Position numbers and translations under genes: made by a program. The notes under the pieces were generated by a model. The model was not told where the DNA came from and made no database searches. It saw only the letters and a list, made by a program, of their open reading frames with translations. Below are positions 18,105 to 26,516 of a stretch of DNA of 38,175 nt, in pieces. Source of the stretch: Sphingomonas sp. SRS2 (GTDB lineage Bacteria > Pseudomonadota > Alphaproteobacteria > Sphingomonadales > Sphingomonadaceae); contig NZ_LARW01000120.1 in the NCBI RefSeq assembly GCF_000971055.1, forward strand, positions 1-38,175, written 5' to 3'. The number at the start of each line of letters is the position of its first letter. The first letter of the stretch is position 1.

Positions 18105-18287
18105 ATGGAACGGGATAGCAAAAAGATCATCAAGCGCCTCACCGACGAGGGTTACGAACTCGTCTCGGTGAAGGGCTCGCACCATAAGCTCCGCAAGGGC
18201 AACGTGACGGTGATCGTTCCCCACCCCAAGCGGGATTTGCCAACCGGCACCGCCCGCAGCATCGCAAAGACAGTGGGGTGGCTCTAG
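18105..18287 (+). CDS. hicA: HicA toxin (mRNA interferase)
   Basis: HicA is a small double-stranded-RNA-binding-fold toxin that cleaves mRNA and is blocked by HicB. The 60-aa product is the normal length. It has the N-terminal DSKKIIKRLTDEGYELV helix, the catalytic histidine in VKGSHHKL (H26), and the C-terminal LPTGTARSIAKTVGW. The frame opens at 18063 and ATG 18099 is also possible, but 18105 gives the family N-terminus. hicB follows after 24 bp. Confidence 0.94.
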   Translation: MERDSKKIIKRLTDEGYELVSVKGSHHKLRKGNVTVIVPHPKRDLPTGTARSIAKTVGWL

Positions 18288-18311
18288 GGCCACCCCGGAC
18301 GGAGGATCGAT

Positions 18312-18704
18312 ATGAAGTACTTTTACGCCGTCGTGCATAAGGATGCCGACAGCGCCTATGGCGTCAACTTTCCCGATCTGCCCGGCTGTCACTCGGCGGC
18401 CGACGATCTGGACGATGTTCTGCCTAACGCGATCGAAGCGATGGACCTCTGGCTTGAGGATCAGGCCGAACCCGACGCCAGCAGCGTTGCAACGGTCCGT
18501 GAAGCCGCCGCCGCCGATCTGGCCGATGGTGCATTTCTGATCGCCGTGCCGCGCATGACGGTCAGCGGCAAGGTGACACGCGTCAATTTGTCGCTGGATA
18601 TGGGGACTCTGGCGGCGATTGATGCGGCGGCGACCGCGCGCAAGCTGACCCGTAGCGCATTTCTCGCCGAGGCGGCGCGGAACGAGATCCAGGGGCGGCA
18701 CTGA
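18312..18704 (+). CDS. hicB: HicB antitoxin
   Basis: HicB neutralises HicA and represses the operon. The 130-aa product has the RNase H-like HicB fold at the N-terminus (YFYAVVHKDADSAYGVNFPD, then LPGCHSAADDLDD) and a C-terminal ribbon-helix-helix domain (TRVNLSLDMGTLAAID to about residue 127). ATG 18312 has a GGAGG site. The pair may act as an addiction module that keeps the remnant in the chromosome. It ends 9 bp from a convergent gene. Confidence 0.94.
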   Translation: MKYFYAVVHKDADSAYGVNFPDLPGCHSAADDLDDVLPNAIEAMDLWLEDQAEPDASSVATVREAAAADLADGAFLIAVPRMTVSGKVTRVNLSLDMGTLAAIDAAATARKLTRSAFLAEAARNEIQGRH

Positions 18705-18713
18705 TGCGCCTGA

Positions 18714-19241
18714 TCATTCCCAGCCGATGATATACCCGTCGACGACGATCGGTTGAAACTCCGGCTGCTGCCAGTCGACGCGCTGGTTGCGGCGCTTGAC
18801 CCATTGGTACATGGGCCAGCGATAGAGCACCGAGACGCCCCGCGCCCTCATGGCGCGGTAGAAGATCGCATCGGCGCGCCGCTTGTCGGGAAATGCCAGC
18901 TGCTGCTGACACAGCCAGTCGTGCAGGAAGGCTGGGACGAGTGCCTTCGGCTTGAGCAGCCAGAACGCCGCCGACAGGGCGAACCATGCCCCGGCCGGCG
19001 CGAAGACCCAGACCGGCGCGCCGAGCGCCCACAGGGCCACCGCAGCCGCGCCGATCGCAAGGATCGCGAAGCGCAACCAGGTCGGCCAGCTGACGCCATC
19101 GCTGCGCCAGCCGGTCGGGACCGTGTAGCGCGCGCCGTCGTCGTCTTCGAAGATCAGCGGCCCGGAGGCCCGATATTCGGTTTTGCCGTTCGGGCGCTTG
19201 CCCACGGCTGGCAGGGCGGGCGTTGCGAGGAAGCGGGCCAT
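18714..19241 (-). CDS. DUF1353 family phage protein with membrane segments
   Basis: The 175-aa product has the DUF1353 pattern YTVPTGWRSDGVSWPTWLR, then HDWLCQQQ and KRRADAIFYRAM. Between the two halves sits a hydrophobic hairpin (about residues 58-95), so it is likely membrane-bound. DUF1353 proteins are frequent in tailed-phage lysis and tail regions, but their activity is not established. The frame is open to 19367; ATG 19241 is chosen because it overlaps the upstream Rz1-like stop (TAATG) and removes a non-homologous leader. Confidence 0.8.
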   Translation of the reverse strand: MARFLATPALPAVGKRPNGKTEYRASGPLIFEDDDGARYTVPTGWRSDGVSWPTWLRFAILAIGAAAVALWALGAPVWVFAPAGAWFALSAAFWLLKPKALVPAFLHDWLCQQQLAFPDKRRADAIFYRAMRARGVSVLYRWPMYQWVKRRNQRVDWQQPEFQPIVVDGYIIGWE

Positions 19242-19549
19242 TACCGACCCTCCGTCACTTTGCTGGCCGCCTTCGCCTGGCGTTCGCGCTCGGCCGCGAT
19301 CAGGCCGATCAGTTGCAGCCGGATCTCGCCGCCGATCGTCAACACGTCGAGCGTGCCGGCGAGGCATTGCCCGCCGTCGAGGCTACCGTCCGCTTTCCGT
19401 GGCAGATTCGGGAACTCGCGCGGCGTCGTCAGCAGATTGGCCGGCAAGTCCACGGTTGGCATTGGCGACGGCGCGGTCGAGCAGGCGGACGCCGTCAGCA
19501 TCAACGCAAGGAGTGCGATAGATCGGGCGAAGGATGATGGGTGCAGCAT
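19241..19549 (-). CDS. Rz1-like outer-membrane spanin lipoprotein
   Basis: The product starts MLHPSSFARSIALLALMLTASAC, a signal peptide ending in a lipobox-like ASAC, then a proline-rich stretch (STAPSPMPTVDLP). It overlaps the preceding gene in a different frame from 19383 to 19549 and runs on beyond its stop. This nested arrangement, with an inner-membrane partner, is the hallmark of Rz/Rz1 spanins that fuse the inner and outer membranes at the end of phage lysis. At about 102 residues it is longer than many Rz1 proteins. The exact start among 19567, 19552 and 19549 is uncertain. Confidence 0.68.
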   Translation of the reverse strand: MLHPSSFARSIALLALMLTASACSTAPSPMPTVDLPANLLTTPREFPNLPRKADGSLDGGQCLAGTLDVLTIGGEIRLQLIGLIAAERERQAKAASKVTEGR

Positions 19550-19793
19550 CATGGCGGATGGTGTCACTTTCTGTGGATTGCGCGTTGCGGGCCTCGGTCA
19601 CGCGCCCGTTGAGGATGTCGATCGCTTTGCGGCCCTTCTCGATCGCGGCGGTGGCTTTCATCATCACTTTGGCCTCGATCGCGAGCTGATGATCGATGCC
19701 GGTGGAGCGGCCGTAGAAGAAAGCCCCGGTGACCGAGCCGACGAAGATCGCCCCGGCGCCGAGCAGAGCCCAGGGGTTGAGGCCGAACATCAT
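19383..19793 (-). CDS. Rz-like inner-membrane spanin
   Basis: The 136-aa product has one N-terminal TM segment (WALLGAGAIFVGSVTGAFFYGR) followed by a charged helical periplasmic domain (KVMMKATAAIEKGRKAIDILNGR). That is the Rz spanin architecture. Its start overlaps the holin-candidate stop by 4 bp and a lipoprotein gene is nested in its 3' half. Identification is by architecture and position, not by sequence family. Confidence 0.7.
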   Translation of the reverse strand: MMFGLNPWALLGAGAIFVGSVTGAFFYGRSTGIDHQLAIEAKVMMKATAAIEKGRKAIDILNGRVTEARNAQSTESDTIRHDAAPIILRPIYRTPCVDADGVRLLDRAVANANRGLAGQSADDAARVPESATESGR

Positions 19794-20143
19794 GGCTTGG
19801 CCTCCTGGGCAGTGACGGCGGTTGTCGTGGTCGTGGTGATGACAGGCTGGGCAGGTTCGTCGCCGCCGCTGACGTCGAGTCCGTCCCGGCTCAGCTTCAC
19901 CGATCGCTTGTTGATCGCGAGGCCGAGCGAGATCAGGACGAGAAGGGAGCCCGCGAGCGAGAGCATCAGGGCCTTGCCGAGCAGGCCGATGCGCAGTTCG
20001 GCGGTGCTAACCGGCCATTCGCCCAGCCAGAGGATGGCCACGACCGCGGCAGCGAATCCCGTCAGCGCGATCGACCCACCCACGCTGGCCGCGAGCGCTA
20101 TGAACGCGCGCAGATCTCGGGCTGGCCAAGCGGGCAGGTTCAT
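19790..20143 (-). CDS. Holin candidate (two-TM phage protein)
   Basis: The 117-aa product has two hydrophobic helices (about residues 13-40 and 53-76) and a polar, threonine-rich C-terminal tail (ITTTTTTAVTAQ). Position between the endolysin and the spanins, small size and two TM segments fit a holin. Both ends overlap neighbours by 4 bp (ATGA). There is no clear family match, so another membrane role is possible. Confidence 0.55.
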   Translation of the reverse strand: MNLPAWPARDLRAFIALAASVGGSIALTGFAAAVVAILWLGEWPVSTAELRIGLLGKALMLSLAGSLLVLISLGLAINKRSVKLSRDGLDVSGGDEPAQPVITTTTTTAVTAQEAKP

Positions 20144-20622
20144 CGAACCAGCTCGAAGTGCGGACCATCGGTCTCGCCCTTCTCCTCATATTTGCCGTCC
20201 TCATCCCAATCCTTGCCCCAGCGGACGCGGATGCCGAGACGCTTGGCCGTCGCCAGGACGTGCTTTGCCAGCGCGGTGAAGCGGGCGTGATTATTCCAAT
20301 CGATCGGATAGGGGGCGAGATCGACGGCCCGGCCGCCGGTTGGGCGGGCCTTGTGGGGGCTGTTGAACGGGTCGCTCAGCCACGTCACCTTAGCGGCGCG
20401 GGGCTGGGCATAGCGGGCCGGCACGCCCTTCGCCTCGCATTGGATCGCGGTGCGGCCCTTGCCATAGTTGATCATCATCTGCTCGGGCGTCCGAACGCCC
20501 TCCAGCACCATGAAATCCAGCTCCGGCGGCGCGGTAGCGGCGGCTTCAAGCACGACCTTGCGCATGTCGGGATCGAGCCCGTCCATGCGCGATTGCGACG
20601 TTTTCCCCAATACGATGCTCAT
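20140..20622 (-). CDS. Endolysin, M15-type L-alanyl-D-glutamate peptidase
   Basis: The enzyme cuts the peptide stem of peptidoglycan at the end of the phage cycle. The 160-aa product shows the VanY/T5-endolysin-like order: SRMDGLDPDMRKVV at the start, EGVRTPEQM, the metal-binding region HKARPTGGRAVDLAPY (His and Asp ligands), and the C-terminal DGPHFELVR with the third ligand. There is no signal peptide, so export needs the holin. It overlaps both neighbours by 4 bp. Confidence 0.9.
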   Translation of the reverse strand: MSIVLGKTSQSRMDGLDPDMRKVVLEAAATAPPELDFMVLEGVRTPEQMMINYGKGRTAIQCEAKGVPARYAQPRAAKVTWLSDPFNSPHKARPTGGRAVDLAPYPIDWNNHARFTALAKHVLATAKRLGIRVRWGKDWDEDGKYEEKGETDGPHFELVR

Positions 20623-21119
20623 GCTGCTTCTCCGGAGGGTTTGAGAGGGGATTTGGCGGTCGCCATAATCTTGGCGCTGCGGATCGTTGCCGCCTCCGCG
20701 CGCTCGGCTTCTTCGAGTTCGATGAGGCGTTGGCGCATCTTCGCAGCGTGTTCGGCCGCCTTCTCTGGAGCCGCTTCAATCAGGTCGAGCATGCCGTAGA
20801 GGATCTGCTTCGTGCCGCGCGTCGCATGGCGCTGAAGCCCCAGCTCGGCCTCATGCGAGGCGCGCTCGAACGCCAATATCTGTTCGTAGCGGTCGCGAAT
20901 GCCGTCGATGCTCTTCTCAAGCGTCCCCACTCGGTCGCTCAACCGGGTGATCTCTTCCTTTTGCGCCTGGATAACGCTCTCGAACTCGGTGACGCGCACC
21001 TTTCGCAGCGGCACCCATTGACGAACAAGCACGCCGATCAGGGCGAAGGCAGACGTCCAAGCCCCTGCCGCTGTCCACGAAAAGCCGGTTGTGACAGGAA
21101 TCGGTACGACGTCGGCCAT
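20619..21119 (-). CDS. Phage membrane/coiled-coil protein
   Basis: The 166-aa product has one N-terminal hydrophobic segment (about residues 17-35) and then a long charged coiled coil (about 43-150) ending in a basic tail. It is the first gene of the coupled lysis cluster and overlaps the endolysin start (ATGA). Function is unknown; a holin-associated or second membrane-lesion role is only a guess. Confidence 0.7.
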   Translation of the reverse strand: MADVVPIPVTTGFSWTAAGAWTSAFALIGVLVRQWVPLRKVRVTEFESVIQAQKEEITRLSDRVGTLEKSIDGIRDRYEQILAFERASHEAELGLQRHATRGTKQILYGMLDLIEAAPEKAAEHAAKMRQRLIELEEAERAEAATIRSAKIMATAKSPLKPSGEAA

Positions 21120-21134
21120 CGATGTTCTCCGGGC

Positions 21135-21161
21135 ATAAAAAAGGCCCGCGCAACGGCGGGC
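21135..21161 (-). terminator. Rho-independent terminator between tail and lysis genes
   Basis: On the minus strand GCCCGC, a 6-nt loop and GCGGGC are followed by TTTTTT. It lies between the tail gene ending at 21184 and the lysis gene starting at 21119, so the lysis cluster may have its own promoter or rely on read-through. Confidence 0.8.
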
Positions 21162-21183
21162 GAAGTCAGCGATGGCGGGCCGG

Positions 21184-21783
21184 TCAGGCGGCGATCAGTT
21201 CGAAGATGCTGTACGAGCAGCTGTAATCGGCGGAGGTCGAGCTGATCTCGAACGCCGCCGCGTCTGGGTAAGTCGCGCGATCCGGATATAGATAGCTGTG
21301 AAGATTGTTTGTCTGATCGGCGGCAGCGGGCGCAGAATAGGCGCGAATCGTGCTGGGTATCGAGACGCTGTTCACCTTCACGACGGGCGCGACCACAAGC
21401 GAGTTTGGGTCGATCCGAGTGGCGATAAGCAGCCCACCATGTCCAGCGGCCTTCGCGAAGCCGGCAACCGCTTTGCTGATCCCCGCTGAACCACTCAGCC
21501 TCTGCGTGATCGACATGACATTGCGAAGGACGATGACCGAGAATGGGCGCGTTGCATCCGAAACGGCGAAGGTCTTCGCCATGTCGGTTTCCTGAAGCAC
21601 TCTATAGCCAATCAGCCCCAAGCTATTGAACCCTGCGAGCATAGTCGGCCCGATCGTGACGGCCATGTCGCCTGCCAAAGCAAGGCCGGTGTTCGGGCGC
21701 CAGCTCGATCGCCCCTCGATCGCCTCGATCAATCGACCGTCATAGGCGGCGCGACCGAACATCACCATGCGATTTGCCAGCAT
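21184..21783 (-). CDS. Hypothetical phage tail-region protein
   Basis: The 199-aa product is unrecognised: a mostly beta-type sequence with many Ala, Ser and Thr, and no TM or signal peptide. The frame is open to 21912, but ATG 21783 overlaps the upstream stop (TGATG) as at other junctions here. The position between tail-fibre-like genes and the lysis cluster suggests a particle-associated or fibre-accessory protein. Confidence 0.65.
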   Translation of the reverse strand: MLANRMVMFGRAAYDGRLIEAIEGRSSWRPNTGLALAGDMAVTIGPTMLAGFNSLGLIGYRVLQETDMAKTFAVSDATRPFSVIVLRNVMSITQRLSGSAGISKAVAGFAKAAGHGGLLIATRIDPNSLVVAPVVKVNSVSIPSTIRAYSAPAAADQTNNLHSYLYPDRATYPDAAAFEISSTSADYSCSYSIFELIAA

Positions 21784-22526
21784 CAGGCCACCGCCCCGCC
21801 ATAGGAGCCGTATACCGTGCTGCCGACCTTCCACAGCGTGATGATGCCAGATCCGCTCGTCGGCAGCGTGGGTGCGGTACCACCAACCCAGACGACACCG
21901 ATCGTCGACCATGTTACTGCATAGGCGGTGCCGTCGGCGATCATCAGCATGACGCTTTCGCCCGCTTGGAAGCTCGATGCCGTCGGCGTCCGGTTCGCAC
22001 CGAGCGTCCAGGTCTGAATAGATCCATTGCTGGGATCGATATCGACCGAGGCGCCATCGACGATCGCAAAGATATCCTCCTTGATCGCGCCCGTTATGGT
22101 GGGATCGGTGAGTGTCTTGTTGGCGAGCGTCTGGCTTCCGCTCAACGTCACGTCGCCGCCGGCCGTCAGCGGTGCCCAGTTCGTCGTATCGGCCGATGGG
22201 TCGGTCGTGCCGCCGCCGGCGACCTTGCGGCGATAGCTCAGTGACGTGATTGGCGAGATCGTCACGATGTCGATGGCATAGGTCGTGCCGCTGACCCAGC
22301 GCTGGGCATTAGCCGACGAAGCAGACGTAGCCGCAGCGGACGCTGCCGTTGCTGCGTTCAACGTCACGGCGGCCGCCAGTCCGTCGAGATAGGCGGCCTG
22401 CGCGTTCATCTCCAGCACCATCCCGGGCAGCGCAGCGAGCAGCGCGTCGATCGAATCTGAGAATACCGACGGTGCGGCCGAACGGGACGGCGCGTCGGGC
22501 AAAGGCGTGATCATGGGATACGACAT
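21783..22526 (-). CDS. Phage tail fibre-like protein
   Basis: The 247-aa product has an N-terminal Ala/Ser-rich helical region (about residues 25-75) and then a fibre-type repeat: GGDVTLSGSQTLANKTLTDP, a stretch often seen in phage tail fibres and other structural proteins. The C-terminal 90 residues look beta-rich and may bind the host surface. It is coupled to both neighbours by one-base TGATG overlaps. Confidence 0.75.
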   Translation of the reverse strand: MSYPMITPLPDAPSRSAAPSVFSDSIDALLAALPGMVLEMNAQAAYLDGLAAAVTLNAATAASAAATSASSANAQRWVSGTTYAIDIVTISPITSLSYRRKVAGGGTTDPSADTTNWAPLTAGGDVTLSGSQTLANKTLTDPTITGAIKEDIFAIVDGASVDIDPSNGSIQTWTLGANRTPTASSFQAGESVMLMIADGTAYAVTWSTIGVVWVGGTAPTLPTSGSGIITLWKVGSTVYGSYGGAVA

Positions 22527-23506
22527 TAGGTCAGCCCTTCGACTTGGATGGAGCAGGCGGAGTTGGCGGAGTTTGAAAGGACGATGCTGAAGTCCTTGAA
22601 AAAGCCGTAGACCACCGTCTCGAGGCGGTTTTCATCGCCGATGAACACGGTCGGCGTGTCGCGGATCGCGGTGAGCAGCTTTTTCGCGGCGTACACCTTG
22701 CTGGTCTCGATCGTGACGTCATAGTCGGCGCGATCGTTGAAGGCGCGCGGCACGATGACGAAGCTGCCAAACTCGTCCCGATCCTTCTTCGAGTAGGATT
22801 GGATGCCAACGCTCGTGCCGAAGTTGGCCTCGCCGATCTGCTTCAGCTTGCCGAGCACTATCTCACCGACCCGGGCATCCTCGACGCCCGCGGCGATCGT
22901 GATCTCGATTTCGGCTTGCCCGTACGCGGGCAGGTCTACGAGCAACACGTCGGGGCGCAGCACGATCTCGTCGAAGAAGTAATTATAATAGTCGACGATC
23001 CCGCTATTGTCCTGCAGATCCATGCTCACGCTGTAGACTTGGCCGGCGATCGGATCGGTCATTGTGACCATCATGTCAGAGCCATAGAGCCCGAAAAACG
23101 CTATCGCGTTCACGACCGTGCCGGGCGCGATACGGTAAACGATCGTCCCGGGATTGGCCGTCTCACTGCTGATCCTGCCGTCGAAAGCCTTCCAGCGATT
23201 GGCCGGGCCAAGGTCGAGCCAGGTGGCGGGCTCGGCCGCGGCGCCGATATCTGGCTGCGCGGTGGTCGAGGGTGCTGCGATCACCTCATAGATGCGGTGG
23301 CCGAATATCTTCTGGACGCCGGTCGCATATGTGCCCGCGCTCCAAAGGGCGGCATCGGTTTCCGGCACATTGGTTTCAAGCACCACTGTAGGGTCACCCC
23401 TCGGGTCGGCGGTCACATACGCCTGCGCTCGGAAATCGAGCGATAGCGAACCATATTCGAGCAGCGGCGCTCCCGGCTCGATGGCGATGGGCTGGATGAT
23501 TTTCAT
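22526..23506 (-). CDS. Phage tail-tip/structural protein
   Basis: The 326-aa product has no signal or TM segment. A central section (about residues 85-210) looks like a carbohydrate-binding jelly-roll (WKAFDGRISSETANPGTIVY, then VNAIAFFGL), and the C-terminal part has DRDEFGSFVIVPRAFNDRADY. Similar proteins occur beside tail fibres in siphophages of alphaproteobacteria. The exact role is unknown. Confidence 0.65.
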   Translation of the reverse strand: MKIIQPIAIEPGAPLLEYGSLSLDFRAQAYVTADPRGDPTVVLETNVPETDAALWSAGTYATGVQKIFGHRIYEVIAAPSTTAQPDIGAAAEPATWLDLGPANRWKAFDGRISSETANPGTIVYRIAPGTVVNAIAFFGLYGSDMMVTMTDPIAGQVYSVSMDLQDNSGIVDYYNYFFDEIVLRPDVLLVDLPAYGQAEIEITIAAGVEDARVGEIVLGKLKQIGEANFGTSVGIQSYSKKDRDEFGSFVIVPRAFNDRADYDVTIETSKVYAAKKLLTAIRDTPTVFIGDENRLETVVYGFFKDFSIVLSNSANSACSIQVEGLT

Positions 23507-23512
23507 AGGGCC

Positions 23513-23815
23513 TCAGTCGAACCAGACGCGAAACGGGTTCGCGGGCTGGGGGATCGTCACGCCGTCTAGCGCGCTGACTTCGGCTTCCGTTGGCTCCCGC
23601 AATAGCCGCAGATTGGCATGATAGCCCGCGACCGTCTCGGTGACCGGCATGCCATCGCCGTCGATCTCTCCGGTCGGCCGCCATAGCGTCGAAATCCGGG
23701 TGAGCAGTATATCCGATTGGACCGGCCGGCCGTCGCCGTCGATAAGCCCGGCATCCCACAATACGGCATCCAGGGAATCTCGATCGTCCGCGCGCAGGTA
23801 GATGTCCGTGGTCAT
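23513..23815 (-). CDS. Small hypothetical phage protein
   Basis: The 100-aa acidic product contains two similar GDGxPV turns (IDGDGRPVQ and IDGDGMPVT). The start overlaps the upstream gene by 4 bp and the next gene starts 6 bp downstream. There is no known family; the context is tail-tip genes. Confidence 0.65.
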   Translation of the reverse strand: MTTDIYLRADDRDSLDAVLWDAGLIDGDGRPVQSDILLTRISTLWRPTGEIDGDGMPVTETVAGYHANLRLLREPTEAEVSALDGVTIPQPANPFRVWFD

Positions 23816-24963
23816 ACCGAAAGCGCCTGAAGGCGGGTGTTGGAAAGCCGTTCGGGAAAATAACGGATCGACCGGATATGGCCGTTGAGCACGGTCGCGC
23901 CACCGACGCCGGCACCGATCATCATTCGATCGACCGCCGGCAGCGTCACGGCGGTGGCAGATACCGCCGCGCCGCCGTTGAGCGATGCGGCCATATCATT
24001 CGCGGCATAGGCATAGGCCAGTAGATGGCGCTCGCCAGAAATCGGATTGCCTGCGTCCAGCACGCCCTGGTTGACGTTCCCGGCCGTGACGCCCACTTGA
24101 CTGAACTCGCCAGGCTGAAAGCTGAAGCGGTTGTTGTTAGACCCGTCATTGACGGAGCAGAGGAAGCGGTTTGCAGCTGACGGAGTGAAGTCGAAGACGA
24201 ACGTGCCCTCGACGGGGTTGAACCAGCTGGAGAAGCTGGCGCCCGTCACGGGCGCGCTGTCGGCCGAGCGCGTTACCTGCGATCCCGCCGTCGGAATGTA
24301 GGACGTGGAAAGTGAGCCAGCCTCGATCTGCGCGCCCCACACATAGACCGTGCCGGTGCCCGCGGCGCTGTCGGGATAGAGATAATATCGGTGAGCCGTT
24401 GTCGTCGCATCTGATGTAATGGCGATCGACACGCGATACCAATTGCCCCCGGCCGGATCGAAACGCGCGCCGGTGGCGCTGCCGCTGACGCTGGACTGCG
24501 ATGGAACGCCGCCGCTCCATGAAATCACTAACAACCCTTCAAAATTCGCTGCAGTTACATCGTACAGCCCGATCGTCGAATGTGCCGATGATCCTGCCTT
24601 TACGTAGATTGACAGTCGATACTGAGTTGCCGCGGTCAGGGTCACGGCCTGATAGACACTGGCATTTACATTGCTGCCCGGCGTGATCATGTCACCTGCG
24701 CTGGTGCCGTCCGGGCACGTCGTGCCGTTTGCCGTAACGGTCGTCGATGCGGCGGTCCACGTCGTGTCGAACTCCGCCGAGCGCAGGAGCAGATTGGTGC
24801 GCTGCTCCTCGATAAGCAGGCCCTTGGCCTCCAGGGTGGCCGGGTCATAGTCGAAGCGCGGATTGTTGGTGGTGACCGTCTCAATCAAGCCCGCTGCGTT
24901 GACCCGCGTGCCCGACGACCCGCGCGTGAAGGTGATGATGTCGGCGAAGGCAACATTTGGCAT
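23812..24963 (-). CDS. Phage tail/receptor-binding protein with jelly-roll and LamG-like domains
   Basis: The 383-aa product starts with the phage structural motif ITFTRGSSGTRVNAAGLIE, then LEAKGLLIEEQRTNLLLRS. A carbohydrate-binding jelly-roll follows (about residues 60-225; YRLSIYVKAGSS, WYRVSIAITS) and then a LamG/concanavalin-type region (about 250-370; GTFVFDFTPS, LNGHIRSIRYFPERLSN). Such proteins form tail-tip or spike adhesins. Its start shares one base with the upstream fusion gene's stop. Confidence 0.8.
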   Translation of the reverse strand: MPNVAFADIITFTRGSSGTRVNAAGLIETVTTNNPRFDYDPATLEAKGLLIEEQRTNLLLRSAEFDTTWTAASTTVTANGTTCPDGTSAGDMITPGSNVNASVYQAVTLTAATQYRLSIYVKAGSSAHSTIGLYDVTAANFEGLLVISWSGGVPSQSSVSGSATGARFDPAGGNWYRVSIAITSDATTTAHRYYLYPDSAAGTGTVYVWGAQIEAGSLSTSYIPTAGSQVTRSADSAPVTGASFSSWFNPVEGTFVFDFTPSAANRFLCSVNDGSNNNRFSFQPGEFSQVGVTAGNVNQGVLDAGNPISGERHLLAYAYAANDMAASLNGGAAVSATAVTLPAVDRMMIGAGVGGATVLNGHIRSIRYFPERLSNTRLQALSV

Positions 24964-26516
24964 CAGGCGGCCCTCTCTTCTGGCATCCCGTCACCTTCCC
25001 ACTTGTCCAGCGTGGTCGCGGAGCGCTGCGCATATTTGGCGATCTGATAGAGGTCGGGGCGAAGCGCCTCGGCGGTAGCGCGACCGATTTCCTCGGCCGA
25101 CGGGCCGCCCCCCAGCATGCCCGCTGTCTGGCCCGCGCTGTAGATCCGGCTCGGGCCAGTATATTCCAGCTCCGGGCCTTCCTCGCCCACAACGCGCCAT
25201 CCGCCGCGGTGAGCGCCGCCTGCGGCGAAGCCGGGCAACCCGCGCGCCCAGCCCATCAGGTCCGCCACCTTCGAATTGTCGTTCGCTACCCGGGCCGCAG
25301 CTTGTGCTGCCATGATCGCTGCCTGCGCGTCGGTGGTGGCCTTCTGAGCTAGCGCCGATACTTGGACGAGGGCGGCGAGCAGCTGCGCGCCGGTCTGTTT
25401 CTGCACAGCGATCAGGTCGGCGAACCCGGCGGACGTGATATCGCGGATCAGGTCGTCCCGCTCGGCCTTCGCAGCCTCATAGGCGGCAGCAGCCTCGGCG
25501 AACGTCACCTGCTTGTCGGTCAGCTCGGCGAACTGTGCCATCTGCATCCGCGCGACGTCGGCGGCGGCCTTGGCGCTCTGCATATCTGCGAGCAGCGCCT
25601 CGATCGACGCGGCCTTGGTGTCGATGGCCTGCAACGACGCGATCTGCTTCTCGATGGCCGCCGCCTGCCGCTCCATGGCGGTGCCACGCCCCTCGGCGGC
25701 GGCGGCTGCCTTATCAGCCTCGGCGCGGATCCGCCCGAGCTCGCGCATCATTGAAACCCGGTCGGTCGCCCCAGCGACGACGGACTTCGCGAGTGCATCG
25801 CCGACACCAGGCAGCGCCTCGAGCGCGGCGAGATCCTTGCCGCCCTGCGCCCGCGCCGCCAGAGCATCGAACTGGGCGCGGAGGTTGGCGCCGCTGGCCT
25901 GGCCGAAGATGCCGGCGGAAAACTCGCGCAGCTTCCCAGCGGCACTGCTCAGTGCGGCGATATCCGATCGCAACGTCGACAGCGTGTCCCCCAGCTTGGC
26001 CGCGACCGCGTCATTATAGGCGCTGATCGCAGCCGCTTCGCGCGACAGGACATTGTCATATTCCGCCATGAGGGCGGCGCCGGTTTCCCTATCGCGCGAG
26101 ACAAGCATTGCGTCGGACGCGATCGGCGTCAGGGCAGTTGTGCGGCCCATCGCCCCGATAGTCTTCTCCGAATAGCCGTTGCCCCAGAGATCGACGCAGC
26201 CGACCTGGCCGGACATCCATTCGTAAGGCGACTGTTCGGCGTTGGGGCTGTCGTGAAGCAGGCGATAGAGCCAGTGGTCGGTATCTTCCCGCCGAGCGGT
26301 GGAACCATCCTTCCGAAAGATATTGATCGGCATCGATCCGACGACGCGGGAGCGCAGGCGAACGCAGGCCCAAGCGGTGGATAGGCCCAGAACGCTGGCG
26401 GGCGTGACGCTGCCGACGCGCGGATCCCCGTTCGGCCAGTACCGGCCGCTCTGCCCATCGCGCCCGGAAAGTTTCGCCCGGCCGAATCCGAGCCAGTCCA
26501 TTAGGCCCCAAGCCAT
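24963..26516 (-). pseudogene. Portal N-terminus fused in frame to tape-measure C-terminus
   Basis: Residues 1 to about 147 match the start of an HK97-type portal protein (LGLSTAWACVRLRSRVVGSM, TDHWLYRLLHDSPN, WGNGYSEKTIGAMGR, PIASDAMLVSRDR). From about residue 148 the protein changes to a long Ala-rich coiled coil. It then ends with the tape-measure C-terminal pattern GGAHRGGWRVVGEEGPELEY and GPSRIYSAGQT. A normal portal has about 400 residues and a tape measure usually far more, and the capsid and connector genes that lie between them in intact phages are absent. An internal deletion with its junction near 26075 explains this. The frame is open throughout, so a 517-aa chimera could be made. 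ATG 26516 overlaps the terminase stub stop. Confidence 0.85.

Noticed and set aside
21298-23446. Plus-strand ORFs opposite the tail genes
   Set aside because: They are antisense to a chain of coupled minus-strand genes with overlapping starts and stops; no motifs.
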